Made by a program: the position numbers and the translations under genes. A stretch of 64,000 nt of DNA from Haemophilus haemolyticus (lineage in GTDB: Bacteria > Pseudomonadota > Gammaproteobacteria > Enterobacterales > Pasteurellaceae). How positions within the stretch are numbered: position 1 is the stretch's first letter; each line of letters opens with the position of its first letter. The DNA lies in contig NZ_CP031243.1 in the NCBI RefSeq assembly GCF_003352385.1, positions 1 to 64,000 on the forward strand, read 5' to 3'. Under the pieces are notes generated by a model. It ran no database searches and was not told the origin of the DNA. It saw only the letters and a program-made list of their open reading frames with translations. Shown one piece after another: positions 29,100 through 38,310 of the stretch.

Positions 29100-29891
29100 T
29101 TACGTATTACACCTTGCTCTTTGACGATCAGACTCTAGATCAGAAGGTGCATCAAAGCCTCCAACGATATAACCTAAATGAGGCTTAACGCCTCTTACTC
29201 TTTCTTTATCGCAAAAATCAGTAAACCAATCAGCTAACCAATACGGCTTTTCTTTTTTTAATTTTTCCGTTAATTCAATGGCAAGTGATTTTCGAATTAA
29301 ATATAAACTCGAACCAGAGTTATCGTATTCATAATACATAGGACAGAAATTTTCATCTAAATTAAACCAATCAAAGGCTAAACTTTGTAAAATAATTAAA
29401 TCTACATTTTCTTGGTTCAAGAAATATCCGTTTTCAAAAGTATCAATCACGTCTTGAAGTGACGATTGTAAGTCATTTTTTAAGAGCACATCATCTTCGG
29501 CAATAATAGCAAAATCTCGATCTAGTAAGGTATCGTCATTTGCAATTGCTTTCCAGCACGCAATATGGGAAAGGGTACAAGCAATTTCACCTGAAGTTAC
29601 CTTCCGTTCCATTAAACTTTCACACAGTGAAGTATTAAAAAAAGTTTCTAAATCAAATAGCTCAATCAACTTCTTATCAACAGCAGGCATACGCGTAAAT
29701 AAATTTGCTGAAGTTTGAGAAAAAAACTTTTTTAATCGATCAGGAGATCGATTTAAATTAATAACATATCCTTTTATTTGTTTGTTTGTTTGTTTGTTTG
29801 TTTGTTTGTTTGTTTGTTTGTTTGTTTGTTTGTGCAAGCATAATTTCCTTTTTTGATTAGAATCGAAATTTAAAAGCCCATTTCTGGGCAT
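29100..29891 (-). CDS. Phase-variable GT25 family glycosyltransferase (lipooligosaccharide type)
   Basis: Probably adds a sugar to lipooligosaccharide. After the repeat-coded KQTN segment, GYVINLNRSPDRLKKF starts a GT25 domain. It continues with GEIACTLSHIACWKAI and AEDDVLLKND (acidic metal/sugar-nucleotide motif) and ends QRARCNT. The repeat tract is 14 copies of CAAA. Two starts are possible. The ATG at 29891 is in frame with the domain now, but sits inside the glyS terminator and lacks a good ribosome-binding sequence. The ATG at 29841 has AAGGA upstream but is out of frame at 14 repeats, reaching a stop soon after the tract. It would be in frame at 13 or 16 repeats. Lic2A/Lex2B/LosB-type enzymes are the relatives; which one is not decidable here. 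Confidence 0.85.
   Translation of the reverse strand: MPRNGLLNFDSNQKRKLCLHKQTNKQTNKQTNKQTNKQIKGYVINLNRSPDRLKKFFSQTSANLFTRMPAVDKKLIELFDLETFFNTSLCESLMERKVTSGEIACTLSHIACWKAIANDDTLLDRDFAIIAEDDVLLKNDLQSSLQDVIDTFENGYFLNQENVDLIILQSLAFDWFNLDENFCPMYYEYDNSGSSLYLIRKSLAIELTEKLKKEKPYWLADWFTDFCDKERVRGVKPHLGYIVGGFDAPSDLESDRQRARCNT
29777..29832. repeat. Tetranucleotide tract, 14 copies of TTTG (CAAA on the coding strand)
   Basis: A perfect 56-base array at the 5' end of the glycosyltransferase gene. Slipped-strand changes in copy number would shift the reading frame, as in other Haemophilus lipooligosaccharide genes. Confidence 0.98.
29863..29890 (-). terminator. Terminator after glyS, overlapping the start of the glycosyltransferase frame
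   Basis: GCCCA-GAAA-TGGGC followed by TTTT forms a short stem-loop on the minus strand just after the glyS stop. The distal ATG of the next gene lies at its 5' edge. Confidence 0.6.
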
Positions 29892-29898
29892 TAAATCA

Positions 29899-31965
29899 TT
29901 ATTGAAGTGCTGAAATATCCGCCACTTGTAAGAACAAGCCTTGCAGCGTGTTTAAAATCGCTAAGCGGTTTTGGCGTAGTGCTGGATCTTCAGCATTTAC
30001 CATTACGTTATCAAAGAAACTGTCTACCGGTGCACGTAAGTTCGCTAATTTATCTAATACTGCTGTGTAATCGCCTTGTGCGATAAGCGGCTGTACTTCA
30101 GTGCGTAATGCAAGTACTGCTTCAGCAAGGGCTTTTTCTGCTGGCTCTACGCAAGCGGTCAAATTGATCTCGCCAATTGCAGCATCCGCTTTGGCTAAGA
30201 TGTTACTTACACGTTTATTTGCTGCTGCTAACGCTTCCGCTGAATCTAAAGTACGGAAGTGTGAAACCGCACGCACGCGCGCATCAAAATCAGCAGGACG
30301 GGTTGGACGACGCGCCAATACCGCTTGAATCACATCCACCGCAATGCCTTCATCTTGATACCACGCACGGAAACGACCAAGCATGAAGTCCACCACATCG
30401 GCAACCACGTTTTGATTCGTGAGTTTATCACCGAAAAGTGCGGCTGATTTTTTCACTAAATCTTCTAAATCTAGTGGTAAATTTTTCTCTACGATAATAC
30501 GCAGTGCACCTAATGCCGCACGACGTAATGCGAACGGGTCTGCACTGCCTTTGGGTGCTTGGCCGATACCGAAGATACCCGTTAAGGTGTCAAATTTATC
30601 CGCTAAAGCGACCGCACTTGCCACCAAAGATTTAGGTAATTCATCACCCGCAAAGCGTGGCATATATTGTTCGTTTAACGCCACTGCCACTTCTTCATCT
30701 TCACCATCATGACGAGCATAGTGCATACCCATTACACCTTGCGTATCGGTGAATTCAAATACCATATTCGTCATCAAGTCACATTTTGACAGTAAACCCG
30801 CACGTTTTGCTTTCGCTTCATCTGCACCGATTTGTTTTGCAATTTCGCCTGCAAGTTGTTCGATACGGTCAGTTTTGTCTTTCAATGTGCCCAGTTGTTG
30901 TTGGAACAACACGGTTTCTAAGCGTGGTAAACGATCAACCAGTTTTTGTTTTAAGTCGGTTTTGAAGAAGAATTCCGCATCGGTTAAACGTGGGCGAACC
31001 ACTTTTTCATTCCCTTCTATAATCGTTGTTGGATCTTCTGGGTTGATGTTCGAGACAAAAATAAAGTGCGGTAATAAATTGCCGTCTTTATCATAAATCG
31101 GGAAATATTTTTGGTCGCCTTTCATGGTGTAAACCAAAGCTTCCGCAGGCACAGCTAAGAAACGCTCTTCAAATTTTGCCGCTAATACGTTTGGATATTC
31201 CACCAAGGAAGTCACTTCTTCAAGTAAGCTTTCTTCAATATCAGCCACACCGCCAAGTGCGGTCGCTTTTGCTTGAGATTTGGCAAGAATTTCTGCTTTA
31301 CGCTCGTTGAAATCAGCTACGACAGAACCTTTTTCACGCAATAATTGCGGATATTGGTCTGCGTGTTGAATTTCAAATTCTTTCTCGCCTAAGAAACGGT
31401 GACCGCGAATAGTACGCGCACTTGCTACACCTAAAATTTCGCCTTCGATTAACTCATCACCTAACAACATAGTCACAGTATGAACCGGACGGATGAACTG
31501 CACGGTTTTGTCTGCCCAACGCATTGGTTTTGGAATTGGCAATTTCGCCAATGCATTTGCCACAATATCGTTCAGCAAGTTTTTGGTCGGCTGACCTTCA
31601 ATTTTCGCACGATGAACGAGCCATTCACCTTTATCAGTCGCAATGCGTTCAGCTTGCTCAACGGTAATACCACAACCACGCGCCCAGCCTTCAGCCGCTT
31701 TTGTTGGTTTACCTTCTGCATCAAAGGCTGCAGATACTGCTGGCCCGCGTTTTTCGATCTCTTTGCTCGGTTGCTGTGTTGCTAAGTTTAATACTTTTAC
31801 CGCCAAACGACGCGGCGCCGCAAACCATTCGATTTTGTCGAAGGCTAAGCCCGCTTGGTTCAATTCCGCCTCAACGTTATCCGCAAAAGAGGTTGCTAAT
31901 GTTTTAAGAGCTTTTGGTGGCAGCTCTTCTGTGCCGATTTCTACTAGGAAGTTTTGGGTTGTCAT
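29899..31965 (-). CDS. glyS: Glycyl-tRNA synthetase beta subunit
   Basis: The beta chain of the alpha2beta2 glycyl-tRNA synthetase; with GlyQ it charges tRNA-Gly. The 688-residue protein matches family length. It starts [20 protein letters not shown] and contains [29 protein letters not shown] and [16 protein letters not shown] (HD-like region). An Arg-rich tRNA-binding C-terminus is present, with [19 protein letters not shown]. glyQ lies about 3.2 kb upstream, separated by five other genes. Confidence 0.97.
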   Translation of the reverse strand: MTTQNFLVEIGTEELPPKALKTLATSFADNVEAELNQAGLAFDKIEWFAAPRRLAVKVLNLATQQPSKEIEKRGPAVSAAFDAEGKPTKAAEGWARGCGITVEQAERIATDKGEWLVHRAKIEGQPTKNLLNDIVANALAKLPIPKPMRWADKTVQFIRPVHTVTMLLGDELIEGEILGVASARTIRGHRFLGEKEFEIQHADQYPQLLREKGSVVADFNERKAEILAKSQAKATALGGVADIEESLLEEVTSLVEYPNVLAAKFEERFLAVPAEALVYTMKGDQKYFPIYDKDGNLLPHFIFVSNINPEDPTTIIEGNEKVVRPRLTDAEFFFKTDLKQKLVDRLPRLETVLFQQQLGTLKDKTDRIEQLAGEIAKQIGADEAKAKRAGLLSKCDLMTNMVFEFTDTQGVMGMHYARHDGEDEEVAVALNEQYMPRFAGDELPKSLVASAVALADKFDTLTGIFGIGQAPKGSADPFALRRAALGALRIIVEKNLPLDLEDLVKKSAALFGDKLTNQNVVADVVDFMLGRFRAWYQDEGIAVDVIQAVLARRPTRPADFDARVRAVSHFRTLDSAEALAAANKRVSNILAKADAAIGEINLTACVEPAEKALAEAVLALRTEVQPLIAQGDYTAVLDKLANLRAPVDSFFDNVMVNAEDPALRQNRLAILNTLQGLFLQVADISALQ

Positions 31966-32011
31966 TTTGTTTTCTCTGGTAAGGTGCGCCTTGGCACCAT
32001 TTTATTTTAAT

Positions 32012-32482
32012 TTAATCTTTTTCAATAATAGCTTCACATTTCACCGGAAAATTAAGTGAATTTGCAATAAAACACGCGTGATGCGCATTTTCATGTAATG
32101 CCAATGCCTTAACGGCATCCGACTCGCTTGAAATTCTCACACGAGGTTTTAATGTTGCCGAAATAAATCGGCCAGCATGCTCAGAACTACCTTCATCCAT
32201 AATCGCTATTGCTTCATCACGGTATTCTTGCACAATAATGTTATTAACTGCACAAAAATGTAAATACCATAATTTATGACAGGCAGAAATAGATGCCAGT
32301 AGCATATCTTCAGGATTCCAACGAGTTTTATCGCCACGAAAAGCAGGATCAGCAGAACCTAAAATATTAGGTTTATTCAATGCCGAAGCAATAAAATCCC
32401 GTTCGTATGCGATATAAGATGAAGTACCAGCTCCTAAATTTCCAACCCACTCTACCGTAGTTTGATAAGTATGTTGCTTCAT
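32012..32482 (-). CDS. OsmC family protein
   Basis: A member of the OsmC/Ohr superfamily of small thiol-dependent peroxidases or related proteins. The 156-residue product has WVGNLGAGTSSY at the N-terminus, WNPEDMLLASISACHKLWYL with one conserved Cys, and AHHACFIANSLNFPV with the second Cys. The spacing of the two cysteines fits the family active site. It lies 46 bases upstream of glyS on the same strand. Peroxide reduction is inferred; the exact substrate is unknown. Confidence 0.87.
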   Translation of the reverse strand: MKQHTYQTTVEWVGNLGAGTSSYIAYERDFIASALNKPNILGSADPAFRGDKTRWNPEDMLLASISACHKLWYLHFCAVNNIIVQEYRDEAIAIMDEGSSEHAGRFISATLKPRVRISSESDAVKALALHENAHHACFIANSLNFPVKCEAIIEKD

Positions 32483-32779
32483 TATATTTTCCGTTATCTC
32501 TTATAGCGCATGTAAATTAAGAAATTCATGTCCTATTTGATTATTTTCTTCGTTATCATTTCTGCCAAATCTCCCCTACCCCTCTTTACTAAAGAGGGGA
32601 TTGGATCTTTGGAGAGTTAAATATTTATGTTCTACTTTAACGTTTTTGAAAGCAGATAATTTAATCTCTATTAAAATTAAAATGCAAATGAGTCAGTTAC
32701 TATCAATTAACTCAAGAATTCCCCCCTCTTTAGCAAAGAGGGGGAGGGGAGATTTGGCAGAGCTACTTAACGCTCATAC
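32483..32779. repeat. Intergenic region with a pair of inverted repeats next to a DUF559 gene
   Basis: No gene seen. TCTGCCAAATCTCCCCTACC and a following CCTCTTT-hairpin (32561-32600) are repeated in inverted orientation at 32721-32761. Each copy also folds alone as a CCCCTCTTT/AAAGAGGGG hairpin. The unit flanks about 120 bases of unique sequence. Confidence 0.8.
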
Positions 32780-33145
32780 TCAATCAGCCCTTACATTCTC
32801 TAAAAACAAATAAATCTGCTCTACTACCGCTTCAATTTCACGCATGACTTCATCATTACTAAACCGCATCACCGTAAAACCAAGTGAATTTAATTCTGCA
32901 TCTCGCAATGCGTCTTTTTCCTGATAATCAGGCTCATTGTGCTGACTACCATCTAATTCAATAATCAGCTTTGCTTTTGCACAATAAAAATCAACAATAT
33001 AACTTAAAAGTGGCTTTTGTCGATTAAATCGGAGCCCTAATAATTGATCTCGATTGATGCGTTGCCATAGTTTTCTTTCCGCATCTGTTTGATCCACTCG
33101 CAATTTCTGCGAATTCTCTTTTAGGTATTTTTCATAAAGTTGCAT
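32780..33145 (-). CDS. DUF559 endonuclease-like protein (Vsr-like fold)
   Basis: A short PD-(D/E)xK/Vsr-like nuclease domain protein of unknown biological role. The 121-residue product has the family signature: RRRQT-like VDQTDAERKLWQRI, then GLRFNRQKPLLSYIVDFYCAKAKLIIELDGSQH, and DALRDAELNSLGFTVMRFSNDEVM. The acidic residues in VDFYC and IELDGSQH are the expected catalytic ones. Paired palindromic repeats lie immediately 3' of the gene. It begins 5 bases after the phosphatase gene ends. Confidence 0.87.
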   Translation of the reverse strand: MQLYEKYLKENSQKLRVDQTDAERKLWQRINRDQLLGLRFNRQKPLLSYIVDFYCAKAKLIIELDGSQHNEPDYQEKDALRDAELNSLGFTVMRFSNDEVMREIEAVVEQIYLFLENVRAD

Positions 33146-33150
33146 GAACG

Positions 33151-34416
33151 CTACTTCTTGCCGTTTTCAATACCCTCACTCAATACCTGTTGAAAACGCT
33201 CGTAATCACAAAAGCCATTTTCATCTTTTTCACAACCTTTGAGGGTTAATGCGGTTTGGTTTGGTGGTGTTGCTAAACTTAATGGCGTGATGTTAATCAG
33301 TTGTTCAGTGGTTTGATACACATAATCCAACTTAAATTTGAGCTTACCACTCGGTTTGTGCTTCCACACTTCAAATAGTAACTTGCCTCCGATTGGGATA
33401 TTTTCCAATGAATCATTCAATTCGTAAGGCTCAACACCTAGTGCTGCAAGCAGAGCGACGATATTAGAATCGTGTCCAACCAATAAGTTAATTTTGTTTT
33501 CACTATTTAGCTGTTGCTGAATAAATGCCAATAACGGGTATGATGCATTTTGTGCCAATGCTTCGTTATTTTTAAATAACGTGCGGTAATATTCGTTTTT
33601 AATTTCGTTAATTGCACGCCATTTTTCTTGGCTATCCACGCGGCCGTTTGCGATTTCTGAATCAGGCTTACCCACATAATGCGCGAGCAATAATGCACTG
33701 ACAATTTTCTTTCCAGTGCTGATCGAACCCGTAATTTTGACCGACTTGCCGTCTTTAATACTGTATTCACCGACTTTTCCACCTAAATCACATTCGCCTT
33801 TTTGCAAGCAGTTTGGTGAGTTTTTATAATCGATGATTTCACTTAATAACTCATAATTTGGTGCAAGTTTCTGCTGTAAAGCGGTTAAATCAACGTTATT
33901 TTTTGCAGATTCAATCAAGGCTTGACTTGGATTATGCGCCTGCGTGTTAAAAATTGGATCTTTTTCTGAACCAATTTTACCATAATGTTGTAGTTGAACA
34001 TTACAGCCTGCAAATGCACCTGAAACAATCGCCTGACCTGTAGCAATAGTCCGTTGCACTCCATTCGCATAAGCGAAAATACCTTCGCCCGATGCACAAC
34101 GTTCGGTCGTTAATAATCCTTTATCTGCAAGCCATTGACCTAAATACTGTCCGAAATAGGTTTCTAGCACCGTCCCTTTTGCCGTGAGATAGCCTGATGG
34201 CACATTCCATTTTGCCCATTCATAAGGGGAATATTTCGCCATTTCTTGCGGATCTTTTTCCACTGGTGAACGCAATCCATGTCGGCTAAAAATCAATACT
34301 TTCTCTAATTCATAATCAGAACTTGAGGAATTTGAGCCATTTTCTGTTGCCAACACGCTACTTGCTAAAGCTGAGCCAAGCAAAAGTGCGGTGAATTTTA
34401 GGGTTATTTTTTTCAT
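33151..34416 (-). CDS. Histidine acid phosphatase (Agp/AppA-like), periplasmic
   Basis: A phosphomonoesterase of the histidine acid phosphatase branch, probably glucose-1-phosphatase or phytase-like. The 421-residue protein has a signal peptide (MKKITLKFTALLLGSALASS). The catalytic RHGLRSP has Arg45 and His46, and the proton donor is the HD in LVGHDSNIVALL. Several Cys pairs (CNVQL, CLQKGEC, CEKDENGFC) suggest periplasmic disulfides. It starts 17 bases after a small membrane protein gene ends. Whether it prefers glucose-1-phosphate or another substrate is not decided by sequence. Confidence 0.9.
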   Translation of the reverse strand: MKKITLKFTALLLGSALASSVLATENGSNSSSSDYELEKVLIFSRHGLRSPVEKDPQEMAKYSPYEWAKWNVPSGYLTAKGTVLETYFGQYLGQWLADKGLLTTERCASGEGIFAYANGVQRTIATGQAIVSGAFAGCNVQLQHYGKIGSEKDPIFNTQAHNPSQALIESAKNNVDLTALQQKLAPNYELLSEIIDYKNSPNCLQKGECDLGGKVGEYSIKDGKSVKITGSISTGKKIVSALLLAHYVGKPDSEIANGRVDSQEKWRAINEIKNEYYRTLFKNNEALAQNASYPLLAFIQQQLNSENKINLLVGHDSNIVALLAALGVEPYELNDSLENIPIGGKLLFEVWKHKPSGKLKFKLDYVYQTTEQLINITPLSLATPPNQTALTLKGCEKDENGFCDYERFQQVLSEGIENGKK

Positions 34417-34433
34417 ATTCGAGACTTAATCAT

Positions 34434-34871
34434 TTAATGTTGAATTGAGCTATAAAAATTCAATGCATATTTGGTGCCGTAAACTAACACCATAAATACC
34501 GCAACAATATTGACTACCGCAAAAAAGATTAACTGTTTACTGTTGCTTTCCAGCCAGAGCATTTTAAATAATGCGAGCGTACCAATATTTTCATCAAGTT
34601 CGCTCTCTCCACTCAGTGTTCTTAAGGTTTTCAGCATCTTACGTACAAAAAAGACGGTATTAATTGCCATTACACTAAGTGCAATAAATCCGGAAGCGAG
34701 GCATAAAAATAGCACAAGCAGATTACCCCACTCCCAATGCCGCCAATCCAGCTCAGAAAACATAAATAATGCCAGTGATAAAAATAACACTGCTGGCGTT
34801 AAGTTACGTAAAAACATTAAATAATCATCGCTAATTTTAAATAAAAATTGCCAAAACCCGACTTTCTTCAT
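34434..34871 (-). CDS. Hypothetical small membrane protein (145 residues)
   Basis: I do not recognise a family. Three to four membrane helices are apparent: about 22-40 (LTPAVLFLSLALFMF), 48-75 (NLLVLFLCLASGFIALSVMAI) and 115-135 (LIFFAVVNIVAVFMVLVYG). A charged loop (SGESELDENIG) lies between them. It is 4 bases downstream of the glutaredoxin-like gene and 17 bases upstream of the acid phosphatase gene, so the three may form an operon. Confidence 0.75.
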   Translation of the reverse strand: MKKVGFWQFLFKISDDYLMFLRNLTPAVLFLSLALFMFSELDWRHWEWGNLLVLFLCLASGFIALSVMAINTVFFVRKMLKTLRTLSGESELDENIGTLALFKMLWLESNSKQLIFFAVVNIVAVFMVLVYGTKYALNFYSSIQH

Positions 34872-34875
34872 TACT

Positions 34876-35136
34876 TTAAAAAATCTCTTTTAATTTGGAT
34901 TCATCCAAAATAACACGGTCGTCATCTAACAATAACGCCGGAAAGCCCGCATAGCCTTGTGCTTTTGCATCATCAAATGCGGCGTGACGATCACGCAAGC
35001 GTAACCATTGTTTCAAATTCGGGATGGAAGATAGTACTTCCACTGACTCATAATCCACGCCCAAGCGTTTTAACTCAGCCACAAATGGCGCAGTATCAGG
35101 GCAATCTGCCGCATAATAAAGAATGGGTTTGCTCAT
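34876..35136 (-). CDS. Glutaredoxin-related protein (86 residues)
   Basis: A small thioredoxin-fold protein. ILYYAADCPDTAPFVAELKRL has one Cys followed by P-D-T, so it has a CxxT rather than a CxxC active site. A later FPALLLDDDRVI contains the cis-Pro-like turn. One redox-active cysteine suggests a monothiol or non-catalytic role. It lies between glyQ and the membrane protein gene on the same strand. Family assignment is reasonable; function is unknown. Confidence 0.75.
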   Translation of the reverse strand: MSKPILYYAADCPDTAPFVAELKRLGVDYESVEVLSSIPNLKQWLRLRDRHAAFDDAKAQGYAGFPALLLDDDRVILDESKLKEIF

Positions 35137-35145
35137 TTTGCTCTC

Positions 35146-35178
35146 CTAAAGTGCGGCCAAATTTCACCGCACTTTTTT
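35146..35178. terminator. Paired uptake signals forming a terminator after glyQ
   Basis: AAAGTGCGGCCAAATTTCACCGCACTTTTTTT gives a stem with T-rich end, one arm differing by a base from the consensus. Confidence 0.55.
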
Positions 35179-35195
35179 TGAATTACCTTTAAATG

Positions 35196-36104
35196 TTATT
35201 TTTTACAACCTGGGAAACCTAAGGCTTCACGGCTTGCATAATAGGCTTCCGCCACGCCTTTAGTTAAGGCACGAATGCGTAAAATATAGCGTTGGCGTTC
35301 GGTCACTGAAATTGCTTTACGTGCATCTAACAAGTTGAAGCTGTGTGCTGCTTTTAAAATGCGCTCGTAAGCCGGTAATGGTAACGGTTTTTCTAAAGCT
35401 AATAACTCTTGTGCTTCTTTTTCGTATTGATCGAAGCAGTAGAATAAGAAATCTGTGTTTGCGTGTTCAAAGTTATAGGTTGATTGCTCAACTTCATTTT
35501 GATGGAAAACATCGCCATAAGTGGTTTTGCCTAATGGGCCGTCAGACCAAACTAAGTCATACACAGAATCTACGCCTTGAATGTACATCGCTAAACGCTC
35601 TAAACCGTAAGTCACTTCGCCCGTTACAGGTTTACATTCTAAGCCGCCCACTTGTTGGAAATAGGTAAATTGGGTCACTTCCATTCCGTTTAGCCATACT
35701 TCCCAGCCCAAGCCCCATGCACCTAAGGTTGGGTTTTCCCAGTTATCTTCTACGAAACGAATGTCGTTTTTAGTCGGATCGAAACCGAGCATTTCAAGCG
35801 AGCCTAAATAAAGTTCTTGAATGTTATCTGGAGAAGGTTTGATTACCACTTGGAATTGATAGTAATGTTGTAAACGGTTCGGGTTTTCGCCATAGCGGCC
35901 ATCGGTCGGACGACGTGAAGGTTGCACATAAGCAAATGCCATTGGCTCAGGGCCTAAGGCACGTAATGCGGTCATTGGGTGAGAGGTACCTGCGCCCACT
36001 TCCATATCAAAAGGTTGCACAATGGTGCAGCCTTGGTTTGCCCAATATTCCTGCAGGGCTAAAATCATACCTTGGAATGTCTTTACGTTAAATTTTGTGC
36101 TCAT
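35196..36104 (-). CDS. glyQ: Glycyl-tRNA synthetase alpha subunit
   Basis: The catalytic alpha chain of the tetrameric glycyl-tRNA synthetase. The start at 36104 ([12 protein letters not shown]) is used; a longer in-frame start at 36278 lacks family support. The 302-residue product contains [17 protein letters not shown], the motif [19 protein letters not shown], and [21 protein letters not shown]. It is transcribed away from the btuB-like gene; the shared upstream region is about 200 bases. Confidence 0.97.
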   Translation of the reverse strand: MSTKFNVKTFQGMILALQEYWANQGCTIVQPFDMEVGAGTSHPMTALRALGPEPMAFAYVQPSRRPTDGRYGENPNRLQHYYQFQVVIKPSPDNIQELYLGSLEMLGFDPTKNDIRFVEDNWENPTLGAWGLGWEVWLNGMEVTQFTYFQQVGGLECKPVTGEVTYGLERLAMYIQGVDSVYDLVWSDGPLGKTTYGDVFHQNEVEQSTYNFEHANTDFLFYCFDQYEKEAQELLALEKPLPLPAYERILKAAHSFNLLDARKAISVTERQRYILRIRALTKGVAEAYYASREALGFPGCKK

Positions 36105-36302
36105 AATCGTTGATCTAATGTGATTAAAAATGTCCGCATTATACTTGAAAGCGTAAGGCGGATAAAGGCGAAAAAGTGCGGTTAAAAAACGAATTTTTTT
36201 ACAAAATGAACAGAATTTGTAAAGGAAATGAAAATTCTCAACTAGGAAATGAATTTCTATTGTGCCAAAATAACGCACTTTTTAAAAAGAGGAACCAACT
36301 TA

Positions 36303-38237
36303 ATGAAAACTAACTTAATTACTACCGCACTTTTATTAAGTGCATCGGCTTTTGTGCAAGCTGAAACTAAAACCGAGCTTGAACCGATCAATGTGTATTC
36401 AGCTTACGCAACACCTGTAAACCAAGATCAAACTGCATCATCAGTCACCGTATTAACAGAAAAAGATTTTGCTGAGCGTAATGCGACTTATGTAAGTGAT
36501 GTATTGAAGACTGTGCCAGGTGTGGCAATGGGAGCAACTGGAGGTCGTGGTGCTGTAACTAGTTTATTTTTACGTGGTGCAAATTCAAAACATACTGCGG
36601 TCATTATTGACGGCATTCGCGTTAATCCGGCTGATACTAACTTTGATTTTGGTGGATTAGCATTAAGTAATATTGAACATATCGAAATATTACGTGGTGA
36701 GCAATCTGCACTCTGGGGCAGTGATGCTATGGGTGGTGTAGTTTATATCACCACAAAAAGTGGATTATATAAAGACAAGCCATTTAATGCAGATTTTGAC
36801 TTTGGCACAGGGTCGCACCGTACACGAGATGGTTCTGTTACACTTTCCGGTCAGCATCATGGCCTTTATTATGCGCTTCATGGCGATAGCCATCGTACAC
36901 AAGGGATTTCTGCGCGTAGCGAACACGTATTTAATTATACGAGCGTATCCGGCATGAAAAGCACAAACGTGCCGGCAACTGAAAAAGACGGCTTCCACCG
37001 TGATAACGTGTCTATGCGTTTAGGTTTTGATGATAGTAAAAAAGGAGTGGATTTCCTTGCTTCTCACTCTTCTCAAACCTTGCATTTTGATAATAGTGCA
37101 GCAGATGAATTAAAATTTGATGATAATACCCGTACACGCGAAACTCGCTATAAATTAAGCGGTTATTTTGGTAATGCAGAAGATTTATTTGTGCATAAAG
37201 CGGCGGTAAGTCACGTTAAAATGGATGCTGATACTGCACAATATAAAAGTTGGGCTTCCGCTGTTGGTAAAACAGAATACGACAGCAAAAAGTTGAATAC
37301 GAACTATCAACTTGATATTAACTTCGACCGTGAAGGAGAAGTCAAACAAGCCGTCAGCGTATTAGCGGATTATCAAAATACGAAATATATTGCTTCCGCT
37401 TACAACTTTGCTGAGAAAAAATTAACCGAGAAAAGTATCGCTGCTGAATACCGTTTATTTACTGAATCTGACCATAGTCTCTCTGTAAGCGGTCGTTATA
37501 CAGATAACAGCTTATTTGAAAATGCATTCACGGCTCGCCTTGCTGGAGCTTATCGTTTATCACAAAATTTAAAAGCACACGCAAGTATTGGTAAAGCAAT
37601 CCACAATCCAACATTTATTGATGTTTATGGATGGGGCAATTATACCAGTTGGGCTGCAAACCCAAATTTAAAACCAGAAAAAAGCTTAGGTGGTGAATTA
37701 GGTTTATTAGTTGAAAGCAATGACAAACGTCATAGCTTAGATACCACACTCTTTGCCCGTAATGTAGATAATTTCCTTTCTGCAGTCCCAGTTAGAGGTT
37801 CTACAGCTTATCGCACAATCAATCGTGACGGTAAAACCAAAATCAAAGGCGTAGAAGTGGCGTATAACGGTAAATTTACCGAGCAGCTGTCAGGTTACGC
37901 GAACTATACTTACACCTATATTAAATCTGAAAATGATCAATATGGTTCAAACTACGTTCGCCGTCCAAAACACACAGGAAACCTTGGTTTAGCTTATCAA
38001 ATCACGGAAAAACTAGGTTCTGATGTGAATGTTTCTTATGTAGGTAAACGCCTTGATTCCGGCGATTTCAAAATGCCATCCTACACCTTGGCAAACTTAG
38101 GCTTGAACTACAAAGTGGTAGATAACTTGACAATTTATGCGAACCTCAACAACCTATTCAACAAAAAATACGAAAACGTAGTTGGCTATGGCCAAGACGG
38201 TCGCAACGTTTACGTTGGATTGAAAGGATCGTTCTAA
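36303..38237 (+). CDS. btuB: TonB-dependent outer-membrane receptor, BtuB-like (likely cobalamin)
   Basis: Outer-membrane barrel that imports a large substrate using TonB. The start at 36303 is preferred over 36249 because it gives a clean signal peptide (MKTNLITTALLLSASAFVQA). The 644-residue product has a TonB-box-like ELEPINVYSA. The plug domain has VSDVLKTVPGVAM, SLFLRGANSKHTAVIIDGIR and LRGEQSALWGSDAMGGVV, and a 22-strand barrel ends in VYVGLKGSF. The plug resembles BtuB. It heads a cluster with btuF/C/D-like genes, and B12-dependent metH is near, so cobalamin or a related corrinoid is the favoured substrate. No riboswitch was recognised. Confidence 0.82.
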   Translation: MKTNLITTALLLSASAFVQAETKTELEPINVYSAYATPVNQDQTASSVTVLTEKDFAERNATYVSDVLKTVPGVAMGATGGRGAVTSLFLRGANSKHTAVIIDGIRVNPADTNFDFGGLALSNIEHIEILRGEQSALWGSDAMGGVVYITTKSGLYKDKPFNADFDFGTGSHRTRDGSVTLSGQHHGLYYALHGDSHRTQGISARSEHVFNYTSVSGMKSTNVPATEKDGFHRDNVSMRLGFDDSKKGVDFLASHSSQTLHFDNSAADELKFDDNTRTRETRYKLSGYFGNAEDLFVHKAAVSHVKMDADTAQYKSWASAVGKTEYDSKKLNTNYQLDINFDREGEVKQAVSVLADYQNTKYIASAYNFAEKKLTEKSIAAEYRLFTESDHSLSVSGRYTDNSLFENAFTARLAGAYRLSQNLKAHASIGKAIHNPTFIDVYGWGNYTSWAANPNLKPEKSLGGELGLLVESNDKRHSLDTTLFARNVDNFLSAVPVRGSTAYRTINRDGKTKIKGVEVAYNGKFTEQLSGYANYTYTYIKSENDQYGSNYVRRPKHTGNLGLAYQITEKLGSDVNVSYVGKRLDSGDFKMPSYTLANLGLNYKVVDNLTIYANLNNLFNKKYENVVGYGQDGRNVYVGLKGSF

Positions 38238-38310
38238 TTATAATTCATATATAAGGGCGTGCTTAGCACGCCTTTTTACATTCTTGATGGCGTATCGTAT
38301 CATTATATAT

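Noticed and set aside
29777-29832. Repeat tract considered as a CRISPR or minisatellite
   Set aside because: It is a pure 4-base repeat without spacers and lies inside a coding sequence, so it is a phase-variation tract. No CRISPR array was seen in the window.
36105-36302. Possible cobalamin riboswitch upstream of the btuB-like gene
   Set aside because: The divergent region is under 200 bases, and I could not see a B12-box-like core or the expected long leader. Covariance search would be needed to be sure.
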